Shown here: one piece after another, positions 1 to 8,132 of the stretch
Layout: each line of letters starts with the position of its first letter
How positions within the stretch are numbered: the first letter of the stretch is position 1
Assembly (NCBI GenBank): GCA_958445065.1
Contig: CAUCQW010000004.1
Location: 69,142 to 133,141, forward strand
Reading direction: 5' to 3'
Source of the DNA: an uncultured Collinsella sp.
GTDB taxonomy: Bacteria; Actinomycetota; Coriobacteriia; Coriobacteriales; Coriobacteriaceae
DNA length: 64,000 bases
Position numbers and translations under genes: made by a program
Notes under the pieces: generated by a model
Databases searched by the model: none
What the model was told of the DNA's origin: nothing
Seen by the model: only the letters and a program-made list of their open reading frames with translations

Positions 1-1
1 C

Positions 2-514
2 ATCGTGTGCGGCTCGGGCAATCAGGGCATTACTTGCGCGCTGCCTGTTATGGAGTATGCCGAGTACCTGCGCTGCGACCATGAACGCCTGGTTCGTGCC
101 GTGATGCTGTCCGATCTGATCGCCGTGCATATCAAGAGCTATATTGGTGCGCTCTCGGCGTTTTGTGGCGCTATTTGCGCTGCGTGCGGTGCCGGCGCCG
201 CGATTACCTGGCTGTGCGGTGGCACGCACGAGCAGATTGGTGCGACGGTCTCGAACACGCTCGGTAACGTGGGCGGCATCGTGTGCGATGGCGCCAAGGC
301 AAGCTGTGCCGCCAAGATTTCCGCTGCCGTTGATGCGGCGATTCTGGGCCACGATATGGCCATGCAGGGCCGCGGCTTCCGTGCCGGTGAGGGCCTGATC
401 CAGGATACCGTCGAGCAGACAATCGCCAGCATGGGCTATGTGGGCCGTGTGGGTATGAAGGACACCGACGTCGAGATCCTCAACATCATGATTGGCAAAA
501 CCCAGGTGTGCTAG
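2..514 (+). CDS. UPF0597 / L-cysteine desulfidase family protein, C-terminal part
   Basis: This is a partial gene. The frame is open to the left edge of the window, so the first GTG (5) is probably internal. The 170 visible residues match the C-terminal part of the serine dehydratase alpha-chain-like / UPF0597 family (YhaM/CyuA type). Members split cysteine into pyruvate, sulfide and ammonia or dehydrate serine, using a [4Fe-4S] cluster. Visible family features are the cysteine in the opening CGSGNQG, the WLCGGT segment and the VCDGAKASCAAK segment, which carry cluster-type cysteines in a Gly/Ala-rich helical protein. The gene ends TAG, then directly enters a perfect hairpin and an A-family repeat. 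The exact substrate cannot be decided from this fragment. Confidence 0.8.
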   Translation: MVCGSGNQGITCALPVMEYAEYLRCDHERLVRAVMLSDLIAVHIKSYIGALSAFCGAICAACGAGAAITWLCGGTHEQIGATVSNTLGNVGGIVCDGAKASCAAKISAAVDAAILGHDMAMQGRGFRAGEGLIQDTVEQTIASMGYVGRVGMKDTDVEILNIMIGKTQVC

Positions 515-540
515 TTACGCGGTTTTACCAAACCGCGTAA
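515..540 (+). terminator. Perfect 11-bp hairpin right after the stop codon (no U-tract)
   Basis: TTACGCGGTTT (515-525) pairs perfectly with 530-540 across the 4-nt loop TACC. No T-run follows, so this is not a classical intrinsic terminator. A similar perfect hairpin with a TAAC loop precedes repeat copy A3, so it may be part of the repeat element. Confidence 0.45.
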
Positions 541-546
541 CCAGTC

Positions 547-658
547 GACGCTGCAAACGCCCCTAAGCGGCAATCTGCCTTTCAATCGTCGGGCATGGCC
601 AGAAGGCCTATGCCCTCCTCTTTCAAGGCACATTGCTCGCTTAGGGGCATTTTCGCTG
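547..658 (+). repeat. Structured intergenic hairpin, family A, copy 1 (A1)
   Basis: An imperfect inverted repeat of about 110 nt. It starts GACGCTGCAAACG and ends TTTTCGCT. Outer stem CCCCTAAGCG pairs with CGCTTAGGGG. The next layer pairs GCAATCTGCCTTT with AAGGCACATTGC (one mismatch). The tip pairs GGGCAT with ATGCCC. Copies A2 and A3 keep the core but have different, still complementary, outer and tip stems. Confidence 0.8.
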
Positions 659-703
659 ACTTGTGCTCAACCTGCGGCGATATTTGGTTTGGAGCGAGGG
701 GTC

Positions 704-1462
704 CTACGACAGTTCGTGGGCTACTTGGTGCTCGTAGAAGGCCTCGATTACGGCGTTAAAGTCGCGGGCGAAGTCTTCCATGGTTCCGCGCCAGGTGGCT
801 CGGCTGGGCTTGCCTTGGCCCACATAGGCAGTCTGAATGCCGCAGGCGGGGCTGGGGAAGTCGCGTTTGGGATCGTTGCCCACCATGAGGACCTCGTGCG
901 GCTCGAGCCCCATCACCTGAAGCTGCTCTAGATAGTAGGTGGCATCGGGCTTGCAGCGGGTGGTGTTTCCCATGTGCGTGACGAGCTCAAAGGGGGCGTC
1001 GGCCAGATCGCCCCAACCCATGCGGCACTCGATGGCCCCCTGCGGAAAGCTGGGGTTGGTGAAGAGCGCGCAGCGCAGTCCTGCATCCTGTACGGCCTGA
1101 AGCGCGGCGTGTGCGCCCGGCATGGCGTGGGCGTTGATGACATCGTCGTTCTTGTACGGCAGGACTTCGCGGTCGTAGTAGGTAAACGCCTCGTAGATAA
1201 GTGGGTCCGAGAGGCAAATGCCGCACCGGCGCTCAACCTCTTCTTGGTAGAACTCCAGATTGGTGCGATTATCCGTGCCGCTTCGGCGATTCGCGTTGAG
1301 GTCGACCAAGATGGTGCCGAGGCGTGCCATCGTGCCACCGTGGCTGCGGCGACCGATATCCGCGAGCATCGACGAGACATCCTTAAAATATCGAAGGATG
1401 AATGCATTGAGGTTGATGCTAAGAAGCGTTTCGTCCATATCGAAAACGACTGCTTTGAGCAC
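704..1462 (-). CDS. HAD-superfamily hydrolase (predicted phosphatase)
   Basis: 252 aa, GTG start with a good ribosome site (GAAAGGTG) seven bases upstream. The four HAD motifs are in order: DMDET with the nucleophile Asp8 near the N-terminus, the FTNPS segment (motif II), a Lys in CKPDA (motif III) and GNDPKRD (motif IV). A long helical cap lies between motifs I and II. It is presumably cytosolic and Mg-dependent, hydrolysing a small phosphorylated metabolite; the substrate cannot be inferred. It is a single gene, divergent from rpsA. Confidence 0.8.
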   Translation of the reverse strand: MLKAVVFDMDETLLSINLNAFILRYFKDVSSMLADIGRRSHGGTMARLGTILVDLNANRRSGTDNRTNLEFYQEEVERRCGICLSDPLIYEAFTYYDREVLPYKNDDVINAHAMPGAHAALQAVQDAGLRCALFTNPSFPQGAIECRMGWGDLADAPFELVTHMGNTTRCKPDATYYLEQLQVMGLEPHEVLMVGNDPKRDFPSPACGIQTAYVGQGKPSRATWRGTMEDFARDFNAVIEAFYEHQVAHELS

Positions 1463-1778
1463 GCGGGCACCTTTCTCGAAAAATCGTTCCAGAATCGTTG
1501 GCTCCGGATACTTTACCCTAAAGGTGTATGGGCAAACTGCTTATCGTCAAGTTGTGGAGACAGCTGTCCATAAGATTACGAAAAAGTCTTCACACGAGTA
1601 AAAAAACGCAGTTCACGCTTGAAATCGAACCCATTTCCCCGTAACCTATACAAACGTGATTGCATAAGCGTCACATTAGTATCTGTCGGCTCCCGAGTGT
1701 TCCTAAACGTTGTGTGCTTGTCGCACCCTTCTGTAGGTCCTAGCAATCGGGGCCCCGTAGTTCGAAAGGGGTCCACCT
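1463..1778. other. 316-bp divergent intergenic region (HAD gene / rpsA)
   Basis: No gene was seen. The stretch is more A/T-rich than its surroundings and should hold the promoters of both divergent genes. The best plus-strand candidate is TTGAAA (1619-1624), 17 bp, TAACCT (1642-1647), which would give a leader of about 125 nt for rpsA. This is weak evidence. Confidence 0.4.
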
Positions 1779-2945
1779 TTGAGTGAGATTCAGAACTCGT
1801 CCATTTTCTCTCTTGACGATGTCAACGAGGAGGAGATGAACAACCTCATCGACGGTACGATTACCGACTTTGATGAGGGCGATCTCGTTAACGGCACTGT
1901 CGTTAAGATCGAGCATGACGAGGTGCTCGTTGACATCGGATTCAAGTCCGAGGGCGTTATCCCGGTCCGCGAGCTGTCCATCCGCAAGGACGCTAACCCT
2001 GCAGACATCGTTGCACTCGGTGATCCCATCGAGGCCCTGGTTCTCCAGAAGGAGGACAAGGACGGTCGTCTGGTCCTGTCCAAGAAGCGTGCCGAGTACG
2101 AGCGTGCTTGGAACCGCATCGAGGAGAAGTTCAACTCTGGCGAGAACGTCGAGGGCGAGGTTATCGAGGTTGTCAAGGGCGGCCTGATCCTCGACATCGG
2201 CCTGCGTGGCTTCCTGCCCGCTTCCCTCGTCGACCTCCGTCGCGTCAAGGACCTCACCTCTTACATGGGCACCCGCATCGAGGCCCGCGTTATCGAGATG
2301 GACCGCAACCGCAACAACGTCGTCCTCTCCCGTCGCGTCGTGCTCGAGGAGTCCCGTAAGGCCGAGCGCTCCGAGATCCTGTCCAAGCTCAAGTCTGGCA
2401 TGCGTCTCCAGGGCACCGTTTCCTCCATCGTCGACTTCGGCGCCTTCGTCGACCTCGGCGGTATCGACGGCCTCATCCACATCTCCGAGCTCTCCTGGAA
2501 CCACGTCAACCATCCTTCCGAGGTTGTCAAGGTCGGCCAGGAGGTCGAGGTCGAGGTTCTCGACGTCGATCTCAACCGTGAGCGCATCTCCCTGGGTCTC
2601 AAGCAGACCACCGAGGATCCGTGGCGCGCACTGGTCAAGAAGTACCCCGTCGGCGCTATCGTCGAGGGCACTGTGACCAAGCTTGTCCCGTTCGGCGCTT
2701 TCGTCGACCTGGGCGAGGGCATCGAGGGCCTGGTGCACATCTCCGAGATGGCCAACAAGCACGTCGATCAGCCTTCTCAGGTCACCCATGTGGGCGACAA
2801 GGTTCAGGTCAAGGTCATGGAGATCGACCTCGACCGTCGTCGTATCTCCCTGTCCATGAAGTCCGCTGCTGAGACTCTGGGTGTCGAGATCGAGGTTACC
2901 CCGCTGCCTTCCGAGAAGAAGGACGAGGAGACCGACGCCGAGTAA
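1779..2945 (+). CDS. rpsA: 30S ribosomal protein S1
   Basis: 388 aa. Binds mRNA and the ribosome through tandem OB-fold S1 domains. Four S1 repeats are visible, starting near residues 32, 119, 206 and 291, the third and fourth with the typical DFGAFVDLGG and PFGAFVDLGEG signatures followed by GLIHISE or GLVHISE. The short four-domain length suits Gram-positive/actinobacterial S1 rather than the six-domain proteobacterial form. The TTG start lies eight bases after GAAAGGGG; the first in-frame ATG would cut 19 residues. Translation is very rich in C-ending codons, as expected for a highly expressed gene. A strong terminator follows. Confidence 0.96.
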   Translation: MSEIQNSSIFSLDDVNEEEMNNLIDGTITDFDEGDLVNGTVVKIEHDEVLVDIGFKSEGVIPVRELSIRKDANPADIVALGDPIEALVLQKEDKDGRLVLSKKRAEYERAWNRIEEKFNSGENVEGEVIEVVKGGLILDIGLRGFLPASLVDLRRVKDLTSYMGTRIEARVIEMDRNRNNVVLSRRVVLEESRKAERSEILSKLKSGMRLQGTVSSIVDFGAFVDLGGIDGLIHISELSWNHVNHPSEVVKVGQEVEVEVLDVDLNRERISLGLKQTTEDPWRALVKKYPVGAIVEGTVTKLVPFGAFVDLGEGIEGLVHISEMANKHVDQPSQVTHVGDKVQVKVMEIDLDRRRISLSMKSAAETLGVEIEVTPLPSEKKDEETDAE

Positions 2946-2969
2946 ATCGGTTTGACGATCACTTGTTTT

Positions 2970-3004
2970 AAGGGACCCGTCCGCAATGGACGGGTCCCTT
3001 TTTG
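2970..3004 (+). terminator. Intrinsic terminator of rpsA
   Basis: A 13-bp perfect stem (AAGGGACCCGTCC with its complement) and a 5-nt loop GCAAT, followed by a T-run. Confidence 0.92.
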
Positions 3005-3233
3005 CATTTGGTGCCGAGATGCATGATGCTGCCCATGCTATCCACAAGCTATTTGGTTGTCGGTGCATGAAAAAATGCCGACATCCCGCCTCGGGGAGGA
3101 GACGGGAACACACCGAGTAGACGGAGGGGTGTGGAGCGCGGTCGCGTCTCGACTGACGACGTTGCCCATCGACAGGACCATTGTAGCGCATGGCGGTTCT
3201 TGGTTTATCGTGTCGAGCGTTTGCGTTGTGCCA

Positions 3234-3260
3234 TTGCCTGCGGCAACGGTGTGTTACACT
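3234..3260 (+). promoter_or_regulatory. Candidate rnpB promoter
   Basis: A -10-like TACACT (3255-3260) lies about 12 bp before the RNase P RNA 5' end. The best -35-like match is TTGCCT (3234-3239), with a short 15-bp spacer. Confidence 0.45.
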
Positions 3261-3271
3261 CTTGCACTGCT

Positions 3272-3627
3272 GAGTGGGCCAGACGGTCGCGCGATGTGCT
3301 GCTTGCAGTACGCGTGAGGAAAGTCCGGGCTCCAGAGGGCGGGATGCCGGCTAACGGCCGGGCGGAGTGATCCGACGGAAAGCGCCGCAGAAAAGAAGAC
3401 TCCCACCTGCGCCGCAAGGCGTAAAGGGAAAAGCTGAAACGGTGGTGTAAGAGACCACCAGCGTCGTGGCAACACGGCGGCTTGGCAAGCCCCATCCGGA
3501 GCAAGCGCGAATAGGAACGCTATGGGCCGGCCCGGTCCGCGTTCGGGTAGCGTGCGTGGAGCTGCACGGTAACGTGCAGACAAGATAAATGACCGTTCAC
3601 GACAGAACCCGGCTTATAGGCCCACTT
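3272..3627 (+). ncRNA. rnpB: RNase P RNA, bacterial type A
   Basis: The catalytic RNA that trims tRNA 5' leaders. The diagnostic blocks are present: GAGGAAAGTCCGGGCTCC near the 5' end (P4 strand and CR-I), then AGACAAGATAAATGACCG and ACAGAACCCGGCTTATAGG near the 3' end (CR-V, P4 partner). The two ends close as helix P1 (AGTGGGCC with GGCCCACT). Ends are placed from P1 and are good to a few bases. No U-tract terminator follows; repeat A2 begins 13 nt downstream. Confidence 0.97.
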
Positions 3628-3639
3628 GGCAACTATGTT

Positions 3640-3752
3640 GACGCTGCGAACCCGTCAGCGCGGCAATCTGCCTTACAAGCCTTCGGGCATGCCCATAAGG
3701 TCAATGCCCTCGTCTTTCAAGGCACCTTGCTCGCGCTGACGGGTTCTCGCTG
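3640..3752 (+). repeat. Structured intergenic hairpin, family A, copy 2 (A2)
   Basis: Same layout as A1: starts GACGCTGCGAAC, ends TTCTCGCT. Outer stem ACCCGTCAGCGCG pairs with CGCGCTGACGGGT, unrelated in sequence to the A1 stem. Conserved core GGCAATCTGCC on the left and CTTTCAAGGCACCTTG on the right. It sits immediately after rnpB. Confidence 0.8.
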
Positions 3753-3861
3753 TTGGTGACGGCATTATTGGCGTTTCCGTTCTTGTCGGCGAGGACAACG
3801 GTTCTGTCTTTGCCGTATTATTGAGGCTGTTTGTTGCTTTGCTTGTTGTTGAGGGGCTTTG

Positions 3862-4497
3862 TTGGACAGCTATTTTACTCTGCAATCGAATATTGAGGCT
3901 TCGGGCGAGTTTGTGGACCGCAAGAGCCGTTTTATTGCCCAACTGGTCCATATTGAGTCCGAGGATGAGGCGAATGCCTTTATCGAGATGGTTCGCAAGC
4001 GTCATTACGACGCTCGACACAATGTTCCCGCGTGGATTTTAGTCGATGGACGCGAGCGCCAGAGCGATGATGGTGAGCCGAGCCGCACGAGCGGTATGCC
4101 GACGCTCGAGGTGTTGCGTGGCGCGGAACTCAAAAATGTTTGCTGCGTAGTGACGCGCTATTTTGGTGGCACGCTGTTAGGGCCCGGTGGCTTGGTGCGC
4201 GCCTATACCGCGGCGACGCAGGCGGCGGTGGCCGCGGCTCAGGAGGCCGGACAGATCGTTGAGATGACGAGCGTTGTGCCCGTTGATGTTCATGTGGCCT
4301 ATCCGCAATACGAACAGGTGCTTCGCCTGGCGCAGGATTCGGGCGCCAAGGTTTCGGATACCGATTACGCGGATGCCGTGACGATTCATTTGGTGTTTAA
4401 GGCGGGGGAGCAGGAGCCGTTTTGCGCTAAGATGCGCGAGCTTATGGCGGGGCGCGAGGAGATTGAGGTCGGCGCCCCCGAATTTGCCGAGTTCTAA
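3862..4497 (+). CDS. IMPACT/YigZ family protein
   Basis: 211 aa. The N-terminal domain has the UPF0029/Impact signature (DRKSRFIAQ, DDGEPSRTSGMPTLEVL, VVTRYFGGTLLGPGGLVRAYT) and the C-terminal part matches the usual ferredoxin-like YigZ domain. The family is cytosolic and ribosome- or GCN1-linked in eukaryotes; the bacterial role is unsettled. A stop at 3850 leaves only TTG starts. TTG 3862 is chosen because GAGGGGC ends four bases before it, against one base for TTG 3859. Confidence 0.85.
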   Translation: MDSYFTLQSNIEASGEFVDRKSRFIAQLVHIESEDEANAFIEMVRKRHYDARHNVPAWILVDGRERQSDDGEPSRTSGMPTLEVLRGAELKNVCCVVTRYFGGTLLGPGGLVRAYTAATQAAVAAAQEAGQIVEMTSVVPVDVHVAYPQYEQVLRLAQDSGAKVSDTDYADAVTIHLVFKAGEQEPFCAKMRELMAGREEIEVGAPEFAEF

Positions 4498-4567
4498 CGG
4501 CGACGGCCAGCGTACTTTTGGATGGATCCCAAGCGCACGCCGGCCTTTGTTTTTCCGTTGCTGCCGT

Positions 4568-5014
4568 TTACTCGGCGAGCTGCTTTAGCACATCGCAGGC
4601 GATCGCGACGGCATCGTCGATGCAGCCAGGGCAGCTGCGGAGCGGACCCTTGTCCGATCCGATGCCCTTGAGCGTGCCGCAGACGGTCGTCGTGTTCTTC
4701 TCGCCAAATCGCTTGGCAATCTCGCGCGACAGCTTGTAGGTCTGGCCCTTGGTCTTGGGGTTTTCCATGCCGTCGCTCATCACAAAGCCCATGATGGCCA
4801 CGGCGCCCGAGATGGCACCGCAGGTTTCGGTCATGCCGCCCATGCCGGCGCCAAAGCCCTCGGTGAGGGTAAAGGCGGTCTGGGGGTCGAGCCCGACGGC
4901 AGGTGCGAGCGTGCAGGCGACGGCCTGGGCGCAGTTAAAGCCACGGGCGTGGTATTCGGCAGCCTGAGCCTGACAGGCGGTGATGTCGAGCTGGGCCGTA
5001 TCGATTTGCTTCAT
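4568..5014 (-). CDS. C_GCAxxG_C_C family protein (redox-active, possibly secreted-cysteine family)
   Basis: 148 aa. The defining cysteine pattern is present: FNCAQAV near residue 25, TETCGAISGAV (the GCAxxG-like core) in the middle, then TVCGTLKG and SCPGCIDDA towards the C-terminus. The family is common in anaerobes and often lies near redox or metal genes; its biochemical role is not established. The ATG at 5014 is preceded by AAGGAGAC; longer upstream in-frame starts lack a ribosome site. It is convergent with the YigZ gene and divergent from metY. Confidence 0.8.
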   Translation of the reverse strand: MKQIDTAQLDITACQAQAAEYHARGFNCAQAVACTLAPAVGLDPQTAFTLTEGFGAGMGGMTETCGAISGAVAIMGFVMSDGMENPKTKGQTYKLSREIAKRFGEKNTTTVCGTLKGIGSDKGPLRSCPGCIDDAVAIACDVLKQLAE

Positions 5015-5177
5015 CGTTGTCTCCTTGGTCACGGTGTACCTGCCTATGGTACCCGTGACGGGGCATGCAATCATCGAGAGCTTCATGTATGCCTCGTTTT
5101 TATCTATCGAACAAATGCCCAAGGCTTGAGATAAATACCCCTGATCAATTTGTCCCTTAACCTACCTTGGGGATGGG

Positions 5178-5206
5178 TTGAGAGGGGTGCAGGGTAGCGG
5201 TATTGT
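5178..5206 (+). promoter_or_regulatory. Promoter of the sulfhydrylase gene
   Basis: TTGAGA (5178-5183), exactly 17 bp, TATTGT (5201-5206), giving a leader of about 33 nt before the ATG. The leader is too short for a SAM riboswitch. Confidence 0.6.
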
Positions 5207-5245
5207 GAACCGAATAAAACTAAAACCCAGGCAAGGGAGCTAGAT

Positions 5246-6529
5246 ATGAGCGAGCAGACCATCGGTACTACATGTGTCCAGGGCGGCTATCACCCGGGAG
5301 ATGCCGAGCCGCGCCAGGTGCCCATCTACCAGTCCACCACGTGGAAATACGACACGTCCGAGCACATGGGCAAGCTGTTTGACCTAGAGGAGTCGGGCTA
5401 CTTCTACAGCCGTCTGCAGAACCCCACGTGCGATCTGGTTGCCGCCAAGATCTGCGAGATGGAGGGAGGCACTGCCGCGATGCTCACGAGCTCGGGCATG
5501 GCTGCGAATTTCCTCGCGATCTTTAACGTGGCCGGTGCCGGCGATCATGTGGTCGCGAGTTCTGCCATTTACGGCGGTACGTATAACCTGCTCGCCCACA
5601 CCATGGGCCGCATGGGCGTGACCTGCACGTTCGTCGCCCCCGACTGCACTGATGAGGAGCTCGAGGCAGCCTTTGAGCCCAATACCAAGCTCGTCTTTGG
5701 CGAGACGATCGCCAATCCCGCCCTCGCCGTGCTCGATATTGAGCGCTTTGCCAAGGCCGCGCACGACCACGGCGTGCCGCTGATGGTCGACAACACCTTC
5801 CCGACGCCCGTGATGTGCCGTCCCTTTGAGTGGGGCGCCGACATCGTTACGCACTCCACCACCAAGTACATGGATGGACATGCTGCCTACCTGGGCGGCG
5901 TGATCGTTGACCACGGCCAGTTTGACTGGATGGCCCATGCGGATAAGTTCCCGGGTCTCACCACGCCCGACGAGAGCTACCACGGCGTGACGTATGCCAA
6001 GAAGTTCGGTCGCGAGGGCGCCTTCATTACCAAGGCCACCGCGCAGCTCATGCGCGACCTCGGCCCCATGCAGAACCCGCAGGCGGCCTTCTTCCTGAAC
6101 AGCTCGCTCGAGAGCCTGCATGTGCGCATGCCGCGTCATTGTGAGAACGGCCTGGCCGTTGCCAAGTTCCTGCAGAGTCATCCCAAGGTACGCTTCGTGA
6201 GCTATCCGGGCCTAGAGGGCGATAAGTACTATGACATCGCTCAGAAGTACATGCCCAACGGTACCTGCGGCGTTGTGAGCTTTGGCTTTAACGGTGGTCG
6301 CGCGGCGGCTGAGACCTTTATGAAGAGCCTTAAGCTCGCCCAGATCGCCACGCATGTGGCCGACGCCCGCACTTGCTGCCTGCATCCCGCTAATGCCACG
6401 CACCGCCAGATGAACGATGAGGAGCTCATCGCCTGTGGCATCTCCGCCGATATGGTACGCCTGTCGTGCGGCCTCGAGGACACGGCCGACTTGATTGCCG
6501 ACCTTGAGCAGGCACTCGAGCAGTGCTAG
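5246..6529 (+). CDS. metY: O-acetylhomoserine sulfhydrylase-type PLP enzyme (Cys/Met metabolism)
   Basis: 427 aa, fold-type I PLP enzyme of the Cys/Met family. The PLP lysine is Lys207 in HSTTKYMDGH, with VDNTF (Asp182, pyridine-nitrogen contact) upstream and YSRLQNPT near residue 54. The family includes O-acetylhomoserine sulfhydrylase, methionine gamma-lyase and cystathionine gamma-synthase. The length of about 430 and the extended insert around residues 230-265 favour the sulfhydrylase, which makes homocysteine from O-acetylhomoserine and sulfide. No partner methionine genes are adjacent. Clear ATG with GGGAG upstream; a strong terminator follows. Confidence 0.82.
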   Translation: MSEQTIGTTCVQGGYHPGDAEPRQVPIYQSTTWKYDTSEHMGKLFDLEESGYFYSRLQNPTCDLVAAKICEMEGGTAAMLTSSGMAANFLAIFNVAGAGDHVVASSAIYGGTYNLLAHTMGRMGVTCTFVAPDCTDEELEAAFEPNTKLVFGETIANPALAVLDIERFAKAAHDHGVPLMVDNTFPTPVMCRPFEWGADIVTHSTTKYMDGHAAYLGGVIVDHGQFDWMAHADKFPGLTTPDESYHGVTYAKKFGREGAFITKATAQLMRDLGPMQNPQAAFFLNSSLESLHVRMPRHCENGLAVAKFLQSHPKVRFVSYPGLEGDKYYDIAQKYMPNGTCGVVSFGFNGGRAAAETFMKSLKLAQIATHVADARTCCLHPANATHRQMNDEELIACGISADMVRLSCGLEDTADLIADLEQALEQC

Positions 6530-6597
6530 GCTAGCGTTCGCATAAGGCGCCGATGCTGGCAGAAAGCTTCGGCGACCTTTCGTTCCGATTCCGTAGG

Positions 6598-6644
6598 CGG
6601 GGCCCCAATCGCGGCTGTTTGCTGGCGATTGGGGCCCCGTTTTT
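6598..6644 (+). terminator. Intrinsic terminator downstream of metY
   Basis: A perfect 15-bp stem (CGGGGCCCCAATCGC with its complement) and a 12-nt loop, then TTTTT. Confidence 0.93.
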
Positions 6645-6670
6645 GCCTTGCGCCACTCGAAAGGATGGAT

Positions 6671-7975
6671 ATGGAGAAAACCGCAGAGCAGCTGCGCCGC
6701 GAGCACATTGCCCTTGAGGGCGACACCCATGGCAAGAACAAATGGGCGATTCTGTTTACCGTGCTCATCATGACGTTTATGTCGTGTCTGGATTCGACCG
6801 TCGTGACCGTGGCGTTGCCCGTGATGCAAAAGGAGCTGGGCGTGGGCCTCGACCGCATCCAGCTGGTGAGCTCGGTGTACCTGCTTGCGACATGCGTGGC
6901 TATGCTGCCGTTTGGCCGCTTGGGCGACGTGCGCGGCAAGGTGGGCGTATTCCAGCTGGGCGTAATCGTTTTTACGGCCGGCTCGCTGCTTTGCGGCCTT
7001 TCGGGTTCGCTCGAGGTTCTTATCCTGGCACGCATTGTTCAGGGCGTCGGTTGCGCGGCGGCCATGGCTAACAACATGGGCATCATCACCGAGTCGTTTC
7101 CGGCGCGCGAGCGCGGTCGTGCCATGGGTATTCTCGCGACCTTTGTGGCCCTCGGCATGATGTGTGGCCCCGTGCTCGGCGGCATGCTGGTGGCAAGCTT
7201 TCCCTGGGAGAGTATCTTCCTCATCAACCTGCCTATTGGCGTGATCTCGTTTATCGTGGGGCTCTACACACTGCCGCATGTTTGGCCAGAGGTCGGCGAA
7301 CGCCCCATGCCCCTTGCCGAGGCCGCTCGTCGCTGCTTTGCAAATTCGGCCTTCACCATCAACCTTGCCTGCATGCTCATTGTGTTCGTTGGTATTGGCG
7401 CATCCGAGTTTATCCTGCCGTTCTATTTTCAGGACGCCCACGGCTTTGGTTCCGACATTTCCGGATTGCTCTTTTTGGCGCTGCCGATGGTGAATGCCTT
7501 TATCGGTCCGCTATCGGGTACGGTTTCGGACCGTGTTGGATGCGAGGGCCCCACGGCGGTCGGCCTGGGCGTGTACGTGTGCGGTCTTTTTGCGGTAAGC
7601 ACGCTCGACGAGCACTCTTCTATCCCCGTGATCGTGTGCTGCGTCGCGTTTATGTCGTGCGGTACGTCGATTTTCCAGAGCCCCAACAACTCGTTGTATA
7701 TGGGCTCGGCCCCGCGCGAAGCACTCGGCTTTGCGGGCAGCTTGGGCAGTTTGGCACGCTATGCCGGCATGGCACTCGGCATTACGGTGGCGTCGAATAT
7801 CCTGTATGGGCAGATGAGCGTGGCGATGGGCGAGGCCGTGACCAGTTTTGTTGCAGGCCGTCCGGATGTATTCCTATTCGGCTTTCGCTCGGTGTTCTAC
7901 GTGCTCATGGTTGTGGCCGCCGTGGGCTTTGCGCTTGCCATGGTGCGTTTGGTGAAGATGCGCGCCCGCCATTAG
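6671..7975 (+). CDS. MFS exporter, DHA2 (EmrB/QacA) type
   Basis: 434 aa integral membrane protein. The first helix carries the DSTVVTVALP pattern (drug:H+ antiporter motif D1-like), followed by FGRLGDVRGKVG between helices 2 and 3 (MFS motif A) and GPVLGG in helix 5 (antiporter motif C). It probably uses the proton gradient to export small molecules; the substrate is unknown. The length is slightly below the usual 14-helix size. ATG 6671 has AAGGA five bases upstream; earlier starts overlap the metY terminator. It stands alone. Confidence 0.82.
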   Translation: MEKTAEQLRREHIALEGDTHGKNKWAILFTVLIMTFMSCLDSTVVTVALPVMQKELGVGLDRIQLVSSVYLLATCVAMLPFGRLGDVRGKVGVFQLGVIVFTAGSLLCGLSGSLEVLILARIVQGVGCAAAMANNMGIITESFPARERGRAMGILATFVALGMMCGPVLGGMLVASFPWESIFLINLPIGVISFIVGLYTLPHVWPEVGERPMPLAEAARRCFANSAFTINLACMLIVFVGIGASEFILPFYFQDAHGFGSDISGLLFLALPMVNAFIGPLSGTVSDRVGCEGPTAVGLGVYVCGLFAVSTLDEHSSIPVIVCCVAFMSCGTSIFQSPNNSLYMGSAPREALGFAGSLGSLARYAGMALGITVASNILYGQMSVAMGEAVTSFVAGRPDVFLFGFRSVFYVLMVVAAVGFALAMVRLVKMRARH

Positions 7976-8132
7976 CGTGTTGGGAGGCTGCCTGCCACGA
8001 TTCGCGCCGTCCCAAAAAGACTGGTTTGTGGTGCGATGCGGCTTGTGGGGCGGGCGGGGGTCGGTCCGTGGTAGACTATCGAACAACGTTTATTAATCGC
8101 GCGGTATCGTTGCCGCGAGAAGGGGTTGCGCC

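Larger units (their letters stand above)
2946..3272. other. Gene-free stretch between rpsA and rnpB
   Basis: Holds the rpsA terminator at its left end and the rnpB promoter at its right end. No convincing coding frame was seen in the middle 200 bp. Confidence 0.5.

Noticed and set aside
547-658. Minus-strand peptide partly conserved through the A repeats (pattern like A-L/V-K-x-x-G-I-x-L-M)
   Set aside because: It follows from the conserved stem sequence; frames differ in start and stop and no ribosome site is kept.
5123-5245. SAM or cobalamin riboswitch ahead of the sulfhydrylase gene
   Set aside because: The leader after the 5178-5206 promoter is only about 33 nt.
8072-8132. Purine riboswitch ahead of xpt
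   Set aside because: The leader is too short and the conserved loop sequences are absent.
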